Positions 26,640 through 38,521 are shown, counted from the stretch's first letter. The stretch: 64,000 bases of DNA from Termitomyces sp. T153 (GCA_018296165.2 JACKQL020000001.1:248001-312000); one strand, 5' to 3'. Made by a program: numbers and translations. Notes: generated from the sequence alone by a model not told the origin.

Positions 26640-27189
26640 ACATTAACTCCATTACCGACTTCCCCAACGTTCTTGATCTACTGCGGCAACTTATAGTATT
26701 GTAATACTCAATCGTATCTATCATACCTAGCATTTAGGAATCTATTTGTATATAGATAGTTTTTCAATTGTATATATACTTACTGCTACTTGTCTGACTC
26801 GCTCCAATGACTAGAACGAATGTAAGTTGAAGTTACGCCAACCTATCGTGAGGTTGTCGTCAGAGAAAGTGACAAAGTTCCAGCTCATCCAAAGGGAAGT
26901 TCCATACGGGACAACTGAGTTAGTTCACACACTCTTTCTTAGGGACTCTCGGGCTCTTCCGTTTTAACCTGATCCTTTCTAGTCTTTCCATGCGAGGGTT
27001 CACTAGACGAAATACCATCGACGTCTACTGAATTGCTAATGATACTTTGGCGTCACGGTCTTAGAAGCTACCTCACAGAGAAGATGAGCTAGACGTGTAT
27101 ATCGCGGAGCGCGTCCGTCGAACTGGCCCAAAAAGACAAGAGATGTGTAGATATACTATAACGATCCTCCTTATCCTTGTTCCAACCGA
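26640..27189. other. Intergenic between convergent genes
   Basis: 550 bp between the 3' ends of kinase copy B and the complex I subunit gene. AT-rich at 26700-26800. Nothing else is visible. Confidence 0.4.
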
Positions 27190-27866
27190 TTATTTGTACA
27201 GTTGCATGGGGAAGTAAGAATGAGGGTCGTGCGGTGCATCAGGGGCGCGTTCAGGAATCCAACGTTTATGAGGCACCGGAAGGGAAGGGGGCAATCGTGA
27301 TTCGGAGTAGACCTTTTGTGCGGTTGTAATAGAGGCGATGGCCTCAGACAAATCAACTATTGCTTTAGACGCGACGGGAACGTCAGACTTAGCCTCGCCG
27401 GGTGCAGTAACACTGAAATCGTGTTGGAATATCAGATGGTCAATGAGAGGTAAAGTACACGCACGGTTGAGGTGTAGAATGCTCAATCAACAAAGAAGAG
27501 AGTTCCTCCTGAGTAATGACAGAGAGTTGAGGATATGCCCGCCGAACGTCACGTTTCCAGTATGGGTTCTGAGCAGGATCGGAAGCTACGCGAGTTCGAA
27601 CACCAGTAAACACAGGACGGATAGAGCCACACCTTTCGTAGCAGGTGTATTATATCTCTCTGATCTTGAGCCAGGTGGCGGCCGTCGATTGAGGCCGGCA
27701 ATTGGGAGACCAGAAGATATTTCCGGGTTTACGACCACGGCATCACCTGGATTCAATGGTGAGCAGAGAGAAAGATAAATGAGGAGCGAAACTCACGGAA
27801 TTTCTTCCAGAAACCTTGGGGGCTGAGATGATAGAGTGTTGATTCCGCTGCTTTCTTGCTCGCCAT
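27190..27866 (-). CDS. NADH:ubiquinone oxidoreductase 21.3 kDa subunit (NUXM-like, complex I)
   Basis: Minus strand, three exons. The ATG at 27866 gives MASKKAAESTLYHLSPQGFW then KKF; after a 50 nt intron, DAVVVNPEISSGLPIAGLNR and PPPGSRSERYNTPATKGSD follow, then NPYWKRDVRRAYPQLSVITQ. This matches the fungal accessory subunit NUXM of mitochondrial complex I in order and spacing. A second intron near 27420-27465 leads to the C-terminal part (VTAPGEAKSDVPVASKAIVD, ending in HSYFPMQLYK). The subunit lies in the membrane arm region of the inner mitochondrial membrane and is not catalytic. The C-terminal half is less conserved in the family. Confidence 0.85.
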
Positions 27867-28536
27867 GGTGGAAGACGAGGACCTTAAATTCAAGTTGTTT
27901 GTTTCATGTTTGTCGGCCAAATCCGGGCCTAACTTGTAAGTCCAAGTACATGTCCAACTTTGATTTCAACGACCAGAGCACGGGTCTCACACGCTCCTCT
28001 GGGCACTGGCAGTACGGAAAATACTCATCATTTTTCAGCGCTTAAGTACGTATTTATGCTGGTGAACTTCTCACTAATATACGGGACAAAGATTTAGATC
28101 GTTCCTGGACCGCCCCCGAGCGACACAAAAATGCTACCCGTCTTCGTTCTCCATCTCCTCCATCAGTTGTTCTATTTCCTTGAGTATGTCGTTGACGAAA
28201 ATGCTATGATCAAATGTCTTTGAAAGGATTCTCTGTGTATGTATTACATACATTCGAATTACGGAATACCAGCTTTGGACACAGGATTCAGCTTCCTCAA
28301 TGATACATTGCTTTTGGCCTCATGACCATGGCGAAATTATGTAGTAATGATCAAAGGTGCCGAATCCGTCAATAGGCTGGTCAAAAATCTGTGGCCGATC
28401 CGCGATCGTAATTTGAATGCTCAAAGGCAAAGAATGGCGCAATCATGGCTTCGGTACAATGTAAATGACGTGAAGTATAAAAACTACTCTGTGTTTCCCA
28501 AGATCTCCCCTGCCTACTCTGCTCGTCCTTCACGCT
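27867..28536. promoter_or_regulatory. Shared divergent upstream region (complex I subunit / UPF0643)
   Basis: 670 bp between divergent start codons. A pyrimidine-rich tract runs just before the UPF0643 ATG (about 28495-28536). No ORF or RNA gene is convincing. Confidence 0.4.
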
Positions 28537-29357
28537 ATGTCTCTCGCATTTTCTCATACAGAATTTGAACATACTACTGAACTCCGACAGAAGGAACGAG
28601 AGCGAAACCCTCATGATCTTCCCACGTTCGATTTCAATTCCTTGACACATCCTCAGGCCCCTGTGCTGTACTTGCCTCCCCTCCTGTCCTCTCTGCCAGA
28701 GCAACACTCGTCAGAACACATCCCAACCGATCATCCTCCAGTCGTTACCGCAACGCGGCTGCCGGATATCGATCCCGCTTCATTGTCTTTGCATAAAGCT
28801 CTGCATCACTTTAAGCCCGTAGATGCAGACTATGCCGGAAAGCATTATACAGAGGCATTTAATTGGCGGCAGCTGGTACTGCCCGAGGACGAAGAACGGG
28901 AGTGGTTTTGCGTAGTATTTCGGAGTAAGAGGAAAGCCGGAAGCGATGGTGGTGGTGAGTCAGAGTCTTCTGGTATTCGGTATCGGCTACAAAATATAAC
29001 TGACGCTAGTCTTCAGCTTTGTATGATGCAGACAAGGCTGCACATGAAGAGGCAATCCGGAATGGCGGGGTGAGTTTTCGTCATTATTCATAGAATGCAC
29101 AAGCTCACTCCAGATAGTTGATCCTTTACTGGTACGGAATTCCAGATCCGGTCACCGGCATGAATCTCGCCACCTGTATTTGGCAGAGCCGTAAGCACGC
29201 TGCTGCTGCGACTTCACGTCCTCTTCACTCCAAGGCGATGAAACTCGCTCTCCGATCTTACGATGCATATCTTCTAGAACGACATATATTGCGGAAGACG
29301 AAGGGTTCAACTGGATTGATAATAGAGCCATTTGTCAGCGGAGAAGTTGGCTGGTAG
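28537..29357 (+). CDS. UPF0643 family protein, function unknown
   Basis: The ATG at 28537 starts MSLAFSHTEFEHTTELRQKE. Three exons. Conserved-looking segments: TATRLPDIDPASLSLHKALH, the FKPVDADYAGKHYTEAFNW region, EDEEREWFCVVFRSKRK, LYDADKAAHEEAIRNGG, LILYWYGIPDPVTGMNLATC and the C-terminal RSYDAYLLERHILRKTKG. These match my memory of a small fungal-specific UPF0643 family with no known biochemical role. The WYG...TGMNLATCIWQSR part recalls a GNAT-like fold, but that is a guess. Length is about 235 residues. Confidence 0.72.
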
Positions 29358-29950
29358 ATTTTGGGTAGCAAACTAGAGGTTATTGATCTTGGTGTTGTGT
29401 TCTCTCTATCGCTATCCGCATTTCGCATCCAGTATTCCGCATTATGATTTTGTTATTAATACCCTAATAGAAAGTCAAAAAAATGACTGCCTAATATTTT
29501 TTATGAAAACCAATGACAAAATGTGGCGTAGGCCATCATCGGCAACCCTAAATTCCCCTTTACATACAACTATAGGGAACACTTCGTACTGAAAATATGA
29601 CCATTATTGATGGCAATCTGATTCAAATTTAATGGTTGGCACAATCACAAAGAACTCCAGAAGGGTATTTTTTGTGTGTGGCGTCAATTTTCGGGTGGAC
29701 TGTCAACATCATTCCTCCCAAGCTGAGCTTAATTAATCATTTGTGAGAGTCAAGTTGATTTTCATTTTCCCACACAATCCTTTGTATCTAGTCAATGCAA
29801 GAGTGTTTTGGCGACGATCAAATTGTTCTGACCTCGTAGACCTTGAAAATCTTCACTTAGTTCTCGCGCATTAATAGAAATGTGTCGTTAAGCTCGTCGT
29901 CAACGTTAATCTCATACAATGCAGAAATTAACATATCAGAACATAATTTG
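29358..29950. other. Intergenic between convergent genes
   Basis: About 590 bp, AT-rich, between the UPF0643 gene and the Ser/Pro-rich gene on the minus strand. It should contain both 3' UTRs. No further signal. Confidence 0.4.
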
Positions 29951-31873
29951 CTAATTTTGTGACGGACAATTTTCATCTGTATCCCGCCAAGACTGGATGC
30001 TATCATGAGAACCTTGTGAGTCGGGAAATTCAGTCTTGACATTGAAGTCCATCTCAGTATGGGTGCTTTGATTCTGGGGTGTCTTCTGTTGAATCGAGTT
30101 GTTATAGTTCGACAGTAATCATCACGAAGACGTACAGGAGCTACAGTTTGGGTCTCGGGTTTTTCGCGCAGGGGAGAAACGAAGATTCCTGGAGCAGGAG
30201 CAAAGGGATGGGCTAGTTTGATCGGATGTAGTGCCACGGGTTCTGCTTGGCTTGATGTTTCTCTTTCCAAAGTTGTATTTGTCGTGAGTTGATGAGCAGT
30301 GAACCGGAAAGGGCTCGGAGAAGGTAGGGAATCAGGCAGTCCGCTTTTAGAAGGCTTGGTAGATATGGCGGCGCAATTGACCCCCGACTCAGAACGATCT
30401 CCACACTGAGAGATCGAACTCCGGCATGGCTCCGGTCGATGTTCATAACCGGGAACAAGTTTCATTTCTTCAGTCGATTTTCTATTGAAAGGGGTCCATG
30501 TGAAGTCAATGGTGTCGAAGTCAATTTCATAACCTGGCTTTGAATAATCCGGATCGGATGGCTCTTCGGTAGGGGAATCGAAGTATATGGGTCGAAGTCG
30601 AGGTACGCAGTGGCGTGGGCCAGGTGTTGCAAAAACACTGGTGAGCTTGTCATTAAGAATTCCTGGTGATTCTGGGCCAAATTCGTCTTTAAGTGGATCT
30701 GTACAATAAGCAGCATCGTAAATGTCGTCAGAGGAGTAAGCAGGAGCAGGGTCAGAAGGTGCAGCATGGTAAGGGGGCAAACGGTAATCGATTGCTGACG
30801 AGTCGTCTGAGGTCTGTCTAGACTCGGATATAGGGTAACTCGGAGAAGTAGGAAGCATGAAAGACGTCACGTGGCAAGGACTCGGGGAGCGGGCAGAAGT
30901 TTCGGTATTCATATCGACAAGGCAGTTTTGGGCATAAAGGTTGAGTCTAGGAGGGAAAGGACCGATGACCATAGATGATTGTAGTGCTGATGCTGGTCCA
31001 GGGGTGGAAAACGGAATGAAAGCTAGGTCTTCATATTCAGAAGCAATGTGTGGATCTTGCTGATTCACCTCATTCGTTTTAGAAGTCATGAGGTGCTGAT
31101 GTACAGGGACGATGTTAGGGCCGGACATCAAAGATGGCCCAACATCAAGTGTGTGAGACACGTAGTCACCATAGGCCGCAGATGGAGATCGATATTGTTG
31201 AGTGTTGCTCTTCGCAGTAAACGAAGTTGAGGAGTGATCTCTGTCGCTGTTTGAACCAGAAACAACAAGGTTGACAGCTTGATCAATATGCATAGTCTGA
31301 GTCATTCGATCTGGATTAAGAGCAAAGGTTGGGTTAGTCTCTGAATCATCCGAGCTATTCTGATCATTCGTGCCGGTTTGTGGGCAGGGCGACTTCTTTG
31401 GCAAGAGAAGTCGCAGAGGATGTTTGGCCGCCAGGGTTGAGAACGTTGAACATAGCCACTCTGGTAGAGCTTTATGAACGGAAGGAGCCTGAGGACGGAC
31501 CATTTCAGTAGAAAGAAAATGGTAAGCGTCTGCATACATTCTCAGTGCGATTTTTGGATTTGCTATTGGGGATTTCGTTCTCTTGTACCGCGTCCGTAAA
31601 ACGGTGACTGTCCACTAGTGGTTGCATTCTGATGAGAGTGAAATTGTCCCCGATACGGCCTTCATGAAGATCGCTATATGCTTCAGAAATGACAGAAGAA
31701 AGATGCGACGCGTCCGAGGAGCTCCTTGCGCGGATTTGGCGTTGTCGTAGGTTCCGTGAACCAGAATATGTCGCGTTCATTGCGTGGACCATGTTGTCGA
31801 ACCGAGCATTGAGCCCACTTGTCCTACGCCGCTTAGGTTCGTGTGTGTGATCTACATCAATTCGTCTGGTCAT
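29951..31873 (-). CDS. Large Ser/Pro-rich protein with basic N-terminus, function unknown
   Basis: Minus strand. The ATG at 31873 gives MTRRIDVDHTHEPKRRRTSG, whose PKRRR is a likely nuclear signal. Near 31525 an intron (GTATGC...CCTCAG) joins SKNRTEN to APSVHKALPEWLCSTFSTLA. The long middle part is rich in Ser, Pro, Thr and Asp, with no domain I recognise; it is probably disordered. At the 3' end a GTACGT...CAACAG intron of 50 nt (near 30087-30136) fits well and moves the frame to KTPQNQSTHTEMDFNVKTEF and a TAG at 29951. Without it the frame stays open to 29857. I prefer the spliced form because both splice sites and a branch-like ACTATAAC are good. It could be a transcriptional regulator, but no DNA-binding motif is visible. 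Confidence 0.6.
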
Positions 31874-32853
31874 ACACAAGCTGACAGTTGCCTCTGCTAT
31901 ACCTTGTGTGCTTCCTGTGTTTGACCTGCCCGTTCAACCATTTCAATGCGTTCTGTCGTGAAGTCTTTCGCATTGTCCGGACCTACCTGCTGTTGGCAAA
32001 CGATGTCTCTGACAAATCGTCCGTGATCTGTGAGAAACGGCGGACGTTTGGTGCCATTGGTGGTGGACGCGGGTAGTAATGATTTGGTTTTGCAGGATAC
32101 AGATAAGTATGAATCAAGGGACATTCGATCATGCATTATGTATCGGATAAATATGGCCCGGTAGCTGTCGAAACCCAGACTTCTGACTGGGGATCAACGT
32201 CAGAGGTCACGCCGCGTGACGCGTCAAAAATACGACCTTAGATCTTCTGTTGGGCGTCATGGGCGTCATGACAGCAAGTCTCAAAAATGACAGTTGATCT
32301 GATCATTGATATCGATCGTCACTCCAATGGATGATGCGGTGTATGTACTACCGTAGTACATAAGTACTGTCACATCTCCAAAATTTACATGCTTTAGCTT
32401 CAACATCAATGCCATCTAGTTAGCTTTGAACAAAAGTTCCTTATTCTCAATTCAAAGATAGCCTCGTATGGTGAAAATCTACTTGTCACTGTTGTTTATG
32501 ACTCTTGCAGACCCGAACTTTCTTTCCTTGCCATAGTTGGTGTGGCGTGTCCGATCCTTACTGATTTCATCCTCGTTTGTCTTGTCCACGTGAGCGTCGC
32601 CCGCCAAAATGTATACATCCGGAGCCCGGTCGCTGACCTGGGAAATTGGCTGGTGTTGACTGACTGAACCACCATTTTTGGCGAGTTCTGTCCCAAGTCT
32701 AGCACGGCTCGTAGGTTTACCAACCCCGATTCAGTTGTAAGTAGTGCGAGCTCAATTTCTTACTGACTCCATAATACTCGCTGCTTGGGACTCAACAACA
32801 GCCGAGAGCACCCGAATAAGACGTATTCGAGTCCACCAGAGTCTCCTACCAGC
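31874..32853. other. Divergent intergenic region of 980 bp
   Basis: The region lies between the starts of the Ser/Pro-rich gene (minus) and the gamma-glutamyltransferase gene (plus). It contains ACGCGT-type and GGGCGTCATG direct duplicates near 32200-32275. Short ORFs on both strands look like chance. It may include 5' UTR introns. Confidence 0.4.
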
Positions 32854-35295
32854 ATGATCAAGGAACGCTTAGCTATACTTCAACATAATGGGTCCTCTGA
32901 CTCCCACTTGCCGCTGCATGCCAACGAGAGGCTGAAGCGTTCAGCCCATACTCGATGGAAGTCTTTCCTAGTGGTCGGACTCGTCACTATATGCACGTGG
33001 TTTAAGTTGTCTCACCGGCATATATTCTCCGACGACGAGCAACATCGTGTGGGCTCTCGAAACCCAGCTTACCTCAGTCAAGCCGGGCATGGCGCTGTTG
33101 CTGCCGAGAACAGACGCTGCTCTGACAACGAGCAACATCGTGTGGGCTCCCGAAACCCAGCTTACCTCATTCAAGCCGAGCATGGCGCTGTCGCTGCTGA
33201 GAACAAACGCTGCTCAGACATAGGAGTACAAATATTACGGGACGGTGGAAACGCGGTGGATGCTGCCATCGGTGCTACATTCTGCACAGGTGTTGTTAAC
33301 ATGTTCTCGTAAGTGGATGTGCTTGCTTTTCAGAGGCATCCACACAACCATATCTCTTTGTAGCTCGGGGATCGGTGGTGGAGGCCTCATGACAGTACGC
33401 ATCCCGCCCACTACGCCTGGACAACCTTCAGAAGTCTTTACTATTGATTTTCGCGAAGTCGCACCGGCCTTGTCTAATGCCACAATGTTCAAAGGCTCTC
33501 CCAATCTGTCAAGATATGGTGGTCTATCAGTTGCTGTTCCTGGGGAGGTTCTCGGACTCGAAGAAGCGCATCATAGATGGGGGAGAATGTCGTGGCAAAG
33601 ACTGATACAACCGTCCATCGATTTAGCAGAAGGGTGGGAAGTCGACAGAGAATTAGGAAAACGTATACCTGTATGTCCCTAACATCTCCTTCCGAGATGT
33701 GGCTCATCGCCTTCTGATATTCAAGTGGTATTCGGAACTCATGCTGAACAATCCCGACTGGACGGAAATATTCGCTCCTCACGGTGTTCTCCTACACGAA
33801 GGCGAGATCATTCGGCGAACAACCCTTGCGCGAACCCTTCGAATTATCGCGAAAGAAGGGTCAAGCGCCTTTTACAAGGTAAGGCGTTTACGTACCTCCA
33901 GTGAAGAAGCATCTCATACAATTTAGGGATCGATTGGAGATGCTTTGGTACGCAAGGTTCGAGCCACTGGCGGCATCCTTTCCCATGCAGATCTTGAGAA
34001 CTATTCTGTAAAAGTTCAACCTGCACTCAAAAGCACGTATCGCAACAAGAAGGTTTACACGACCCATCCACCCACATCTGGACCGGGTGAGTTGCGCATT
34101 GTCTTCCTTTCTTAGTGAATGACTTATTCTGTTGCTCAACAAGTCTTGATTCATATGCTCAATTTGCTTGAACACTTTGACATCAAGGAACGCAGTGTCC
34201 TTAGCATCCATCGTCTTATAGAAATTATCAAATTTGGTTTTGCATCTCGGTAAGCTGGTCCTCCTCCTTGAAATCAGTGAATCTGCTTATTCCGCCTTTG
34301 AGGACCAAAATCTGTGATCCCGAGTTCAATGATAACATTGCACGAATGAATACCATATCCACAAAAGAATTTGCAAATTCCATTCTGAGCAATATAACTG
34401 ACGTAAGAAAACCGTTCTATTACTATGTTATGTTATGTTCAGAGCATGCAGGATCGCACACATGAGCCCGATTATTATAATCCTGAATACGACGTAAGGA
34501 CCGATCATGGCACGGTAAGGAGTAAGTTTTGACTATTCCCTTCTCACTCATGCTAGCTATCAGAGCCATACCTCGGTTATAGACAAAGATGGCATGGCGG
34601 TCGCCCTAACTACAACGGTCAATTTAGTTTTTGGATCCCAAGTTCTCGACCCCGAAACGGGTATTCTTCTGAATGATGAAATGGACGACTTCTCTAGGCC
34701 GGGTACTCCCAATGGGTTCGGCCTGTGGCCCTCGCCTCGTAAAACCGTACACCAAACTGTTTTTCGATTTGTTCTGACGGACTTGTAGTTAACTACCCCG
34801 CACCTGGCAAGCGCCCGCTGTCATCGATGGCGCCAACCATAATTGAAAATGAAGACGGCTCCTTTTATCTTGCTTTTGGGGGTGCTGGTGGCTCCCGCAT
34901 TTTTCCAGCAATGTTCCAAGTCCTTTTCAATCTCGAATTGGGACTCGATCTGAGCGCCGCAATAGAGTATGGGCGAGTGCATGATCAGTTATTTCCATTG
35001 ATCGTAGATGTGGACAATGTTTATCCTCAAGAGATAATTGATGGGTTGCGTGACATGGGCCACAATGTCACTGGTTCGCTTTTTTCTCTTGGTCTTGACT
35101 CTCAGATGTCTTACTTTTCTCCATTCTTTAGTCCTCGACGTGAACCGAGTCGCAGGCGTCGTTCAAGCTGTTGGAGGAATCAATGGCAAAATCTACGGTA
35201 CGTCAAAATCATTTTCTTCTATAGCCCCGAACCTGATCATCCGCGGCCCAGCTGCCAGCGATTCTAGGAAGAACGGGATCGCTGCAGGCTATTGA
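32854..35295 (+). CDS. Gamma-glutamyltransferase / glutathione hydrolase, type II membrane protein
   Basis: The enzyme splits or transfers the gamma-glutamyl group of glutathione outside the cytosol. The first in-frame ATG is at 32854; a cytosolic basic stretch precedes a membrane anchor (SFLVVGLVTICTWFKL). The conserved start of the enzyme (RNPAYLIQAEHGAVAAENKR) is present twice in tandem (see repeat). Then GGNAVDAAIGATFCTGVVN, SSGIGGGGLMTVR, IDFREVAP, GGLSVAVPGEVLGLEEAH. The autocleavage site with the catalytic Thr is intact: TDHGTSHTSVIDKDGMAVAL, formed across an intron. Downstream are NLVFGSQVLDPETGILLNDE, RPLSSMAPTIIENEDG and FGGAGGSRIFPAMFQV, the oxyanion region GGS. The last intron lies near 35197-35252. 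The enzyme supplies Cys-Gly and so feeds sulfur supply. Confidence 0.92.
33037..33222 (+). repeat. 93 bp in-frame tandem duplication inside gamma-glutamyltransferase
   Basis: Two copies with a 93 nt (31 codon) period, beginning at GAG 33037 and GAG 33130. Each encodes EQHRVGSRNPAYL then QA(G/E)HGAVAAEN(R/K)RCSD(N). They differ at only a few codons. The second copy connects to IGVQILRDGG and is the one that matches the normal enzyme start. Confidence 0.92.
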
Positions 35296-35572
35296 TCCAA
35301 AGATTATACCACCGTTGATAATTCTGAGCAAGTTTCATGACAATGATTGGCAGACACAGACATTATTGAAGATTTTTGGAAATTGTTTTTACGTGTATAA
35401 CATGTATAGTATGTATATCCATACCTTGTATCACAAACCTTTTGTGCAAAAGGACGAAGTGCCTGCTTGTGGCCATTGAGCAAAACTATCACTAAGAATC
35501 GGCATCTTCCAAAACTCACGTGTTGCGAAGAAATTTGGGTCAATTAGTTAGTACTGACCTTTTGCAGCATCA

Positions 35573-36919
35573 ATGGGAGAGTTAGATTGGGATCTTTTAT
35601 CGTCCTACGCGGGTATCTTGACTCTAGCTTGTGTTTCTGTTTATGCTGGTTCGTTTGGGTCTTTACCTGTACGTTTTCCCGCGGACAAAGAGGAGGACGT
35701 TACAGAGGACGAAGAGGACGTTACAGAGCGTATGTCATCGAACGATGCATGGCTGTTTCCTGTCGTGAGGCGCTGCAACCTATTTTTTCGCTTAAGAACG
35801 CACTCATCATCGTCCAGTTTGGGTCTTTCGTCTTGTTTGGTTTCTATCTGGTGATCAAGTATCTCGGAAAGGAATGGATTAACTGGTTTCTTGGATGGTA
35901 CTTTTCTGTGGCAGGTGTGGCAAGCGTTTGGAAGGTGTGATAACCCACTTACCGTAGCTCTGTGTATATAATGCTGATGCTGATGCGTTAACCCGAGTCA
36001 TTAACATCTTTGACGCGTTATATACTTGGTGAAAAGTTCTGGAAAAGTTTTGACGAGATGAACTTTGTTGTGAAGAAGGGCTCAACTAGTAGGTCCTGGT
36101 TTCCTTCGCGCAATCTTCGATCTAAATCTTTTATAGCTCTGGCGTCTGTATCATGGAGGACGCCTTCGTTCCTTCTGCTTCCTCTTGCGGTCATCCCATC
36201 GGCGCTGTCATCCTTTTCCAAGACCTATGGGAAGTCGGCGTTAATAACAGATATTATAGGACTCTCATTCGCACACAACGCAATTTCATTACTCAAGATT
36301 GACTCTTTCACTACTGGTGCTATTCTTCTAACGGGTTTGTTCTTCTACGATATCTGGTGGGTATTTGGAACAGAAGTGGTAGGTCTTTGATTGGTGACGT
36401 GCATGTAGGTAGCACTGACACATTAGATGTATCATAGATGGTCAAGGTGGCGACAACGCTTGATGTGCCGATCAAACTACTCTGGCCAAAGTCGCTGATT
36501 TTTTCGGGCCAGCGTGGATACACGATGCTAGGTTTGGGTGACATTGTCATCCCGGGTACACTGATAGCGTTTGCGCTCCGATATGATCGCCATAGAGCTT
36601 CACAATCCAAGATGCCGAGGCAAGGATCCTTCTCTAAACCGTACTTTTATGCCACTTTGACGGCGTATTTTCTGGGTCTTGTGACGACTATGACCGTGAT
36701 GCATAACTTCAAAACGGCCCAACCGGCACTTTTGTATTTGAGGTGTGATTGTTATGCTGCCCTCTAGTTGGAGTGGAGACTGACGCGACGTTTAGTCCGG
36801 CCGGTATATTGTCCTTCTTTGTAACGGCGGCCATTCGAGGTGAGCTCCGCGAGGCATTGAGATGGAGCGACGTGCCGGAAGTCGCTCCAAGCCAAACTAG
36901 TGCGAAGAAAGTGAACTGA
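35573..36919 (+). CDS. Signal peptide peptidase (intramembrane aspartyl protease)
   Basis: The enzyme cuts leftover signal peptides and tail-anchored proteins in the ER membrane. The ATG at 35573 gives MGELDWDLLSSYAGILTLAC. A short acidic loop carries a 21 nt tandem repeat (EEDVTED then EEDVTER), followed by MSSNDAWLFPV, typical of the family. Multiple hydrophobic segments follow. All three motifs are present: FFYDIWWVF (first catalytic Asp, YD), MLGLGDIVIPG (second Asp, GLGD), and QPALLYL (PAL). The last intron near 36741-36795 joins LYL to SPAGILSFFVTAAIRGELRE. The C-terminus (SAKKVN) resembles the KKXX-like ER retrieval tails of the family. The second and third exon borders (35765-35830) are uncertain. 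Confidence 0.92.
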
Positions 36920-37112
36920 GATTCGTCGGACGGACTTTTTCTGTTATACCTCTTCTCCAGATACTGTTACGACCTGTGCATGCCATTAGAATCATAGCCA
37001 CGTTTACAAGGCTCCATCGTAGATTGCAACTCCTGACTGTTCCCCAGTCTTGAGTAGTATAGATCAACTATGTACGTTTCCTTGAACGACAATGTTGGAC
37101 ATACTTGTCAGG

Positions 37113-38144
37113 TTACTTTCCATCATGTGCAGCAAGCTTAACGGCAGCCACAAGACCCTTGGCGCCGACCGCTGCGGGATCATCAACAAACTCGACATAT
37201 CTAAAGACATGGCCCCTCTGCTTCAAATCGTCGAGGACCAGCGCTCGATACCTCTCAATCGCCACAAGCGACCCCCCAAAGCACACGACGCTCTCCTGAG
37301 CCTTGACGGCCCTCTGCGCGCCCTCTACTCCAAGCAGAACAGCCACCTGCTCCGCGAGATGCCCGGCGCACGTCCTGAGAATCCTCAGCGCCAACGGGTC
37401 GCTATCCCCAAACGCCGCTTCAAACACAAGCGGAGCCAACGACGACAGCCTCTTCTCGCGTGGTAGCCTGTCCACGCCCTCATCAGGCAAATGCACAGCC
37501 CGCAAAATCTCCGGCACACTCGTCACCCCGAACGTCTCCAACACGCGCCTCGTCAGCGGGCTCTCGACCAACTGCGACTGCGACTCACCGCCCACGACGG
37601 ACGCCCGATCCCACTGCGCCAGAATCTGACGAACAGTCTCCCTGCCCACGCCGAACCCGCCGCCCTCGTCGCCGAGGATCCAGCCCCAGCCGCCGACCCT
37701 GGCGAGCTCCTCGATGGACCCGTCGGGGTGCTGCCGGAACGAGACGGCGATGGCGCCTGTGCCAGCGATGACGGCGACTGCGTGGGAGATGTCGGGGTGT
37801 GTGAGGACAGGCGAGGCAAGGAGGTGGGTGTCGTTTGCGATGTGGAGGTTGGGGCCAGGGGGGATGGCGAGGAGGGAGGAGAGGGCCGGGGTGATGGATG
37901 CTATGGCTGCGGGGGAGTCGACGCCTGAGATGCCGAGGGATGCGGCGGCGAAGGGGGCGGGACAGCTGCAGGCGAGGAGGGCGGCGTTGATGGTGGAGTC
38001 TATGGCTGCGAGGGACTGGGCGGGGGGGAGGTAGGCAAAGTTGGAGGGGCCGCCGGTGGCGCGCGCGAGGATTGTGCCGGTTGCATCGCAGATGGCAGCG
38101 GAAGTTTTGGAGCCACCGCAGTCGACACACAGATAGAGAGCCAT
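37113..38144 (-). CDS. N-acetylglucosamine kinase-like protein (BadF/BadG/BcrA/BcrD ATPase family), intronless
   Basis: Minus strand, a single exon of 343 residues from the ATG at 38144: MALYLCVDCGGSKTSAAICD. Actin-like ATPase motifs: phosphate-1 loop (DCGGSKTSAAICD), ISGVDSPAAI, ANDTHLLA, phosphate-2 (VIAGTGAIAVSF), the GGWGWILGDEGGGFGVGRET segment diagnostic of GlcNAc kinases, and the adenosine motif (VVCFGGSLVA). The likely reaction is phosphorylation of GlcNAc released from chitin. Base composition is strikingly GC-rich compared with neighbours, with a strong bias to G or C in third positions. The lack of introns is unusual here, since most neighbouring genes have several. Confidence 0.85.
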   Translation of the reverse strand: MALYLCVDCGGSKTSAAICDATGTILARATGGPSNFAYLPPAQSLAAIDSTINAALLACSCPAPFAAASLGISGVDSPAAIASITPALSSLLAIPPGPNLHIANDTHLLASPVLTHPDISHAVAVIAGTGAIAVSFRQHPDGSIEELARVGGWGWILGDEGGGFGVGRETVRQILAQWDRASVVGGESQSQLVESPLTRRVLETFGVTSVPEILRAVHLPDEGVDRLPREKRLSSLAPLVFEAAFGDSDPLALRILRTCAGHLAEQVAVLLGVEGAQRAVKAQESVVCFGGSLVAIERYRALVLDDLKQRGHVFRYVEFVDDPAAVGAKGLVAAVKLAAHDGK

Positions 38145-38521
38145 GCAGATCCTGATTAGAGACGCGTACTTATATTGTCTTATCGATAGGATCAATTGGG
38201 CCGGCCATACTAGCTTCAAGCTTCAAGGTCGTTATAGTCCTTGCGCATTCGACGACGATCCTTTACCTGCCCTAACCCAATTCCCACGCCTCCCACTCTA
38301 TAAATGCCCCAAAATTTTGCCTTGGATTCTTCGTGCGGCGACACGGCCATCTTTTTCCCCTGTTGCTCATGACCGTTCTTGCCTCTAGGCATCGTCCAAG
38401 CGGTCGTTTGAGTGTCAGGCCGTGTTCTGAGAAAGCTGGACGTCTTAGCACCCTATTATCGTCCCTTCTGTCTTTTCTGGGAGGTGTCGATGGGTCGGTG
38501 GTTCCCTACATTACATTCTTT

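Noticed and set aside
27338..27778. Plus-strand ORF of 146 codons
   Set aside because: It runs antisense across the exons and introns of the well-supported complex I subunit gene.
37303..38034. Long plus-strand open frames over the GlcNAc kinase gene
   Set aside because: They are antisense shadows produced by the GC-rich third positions of the real minus-strand gene and show repetitive Arg/Pro-rich translation.
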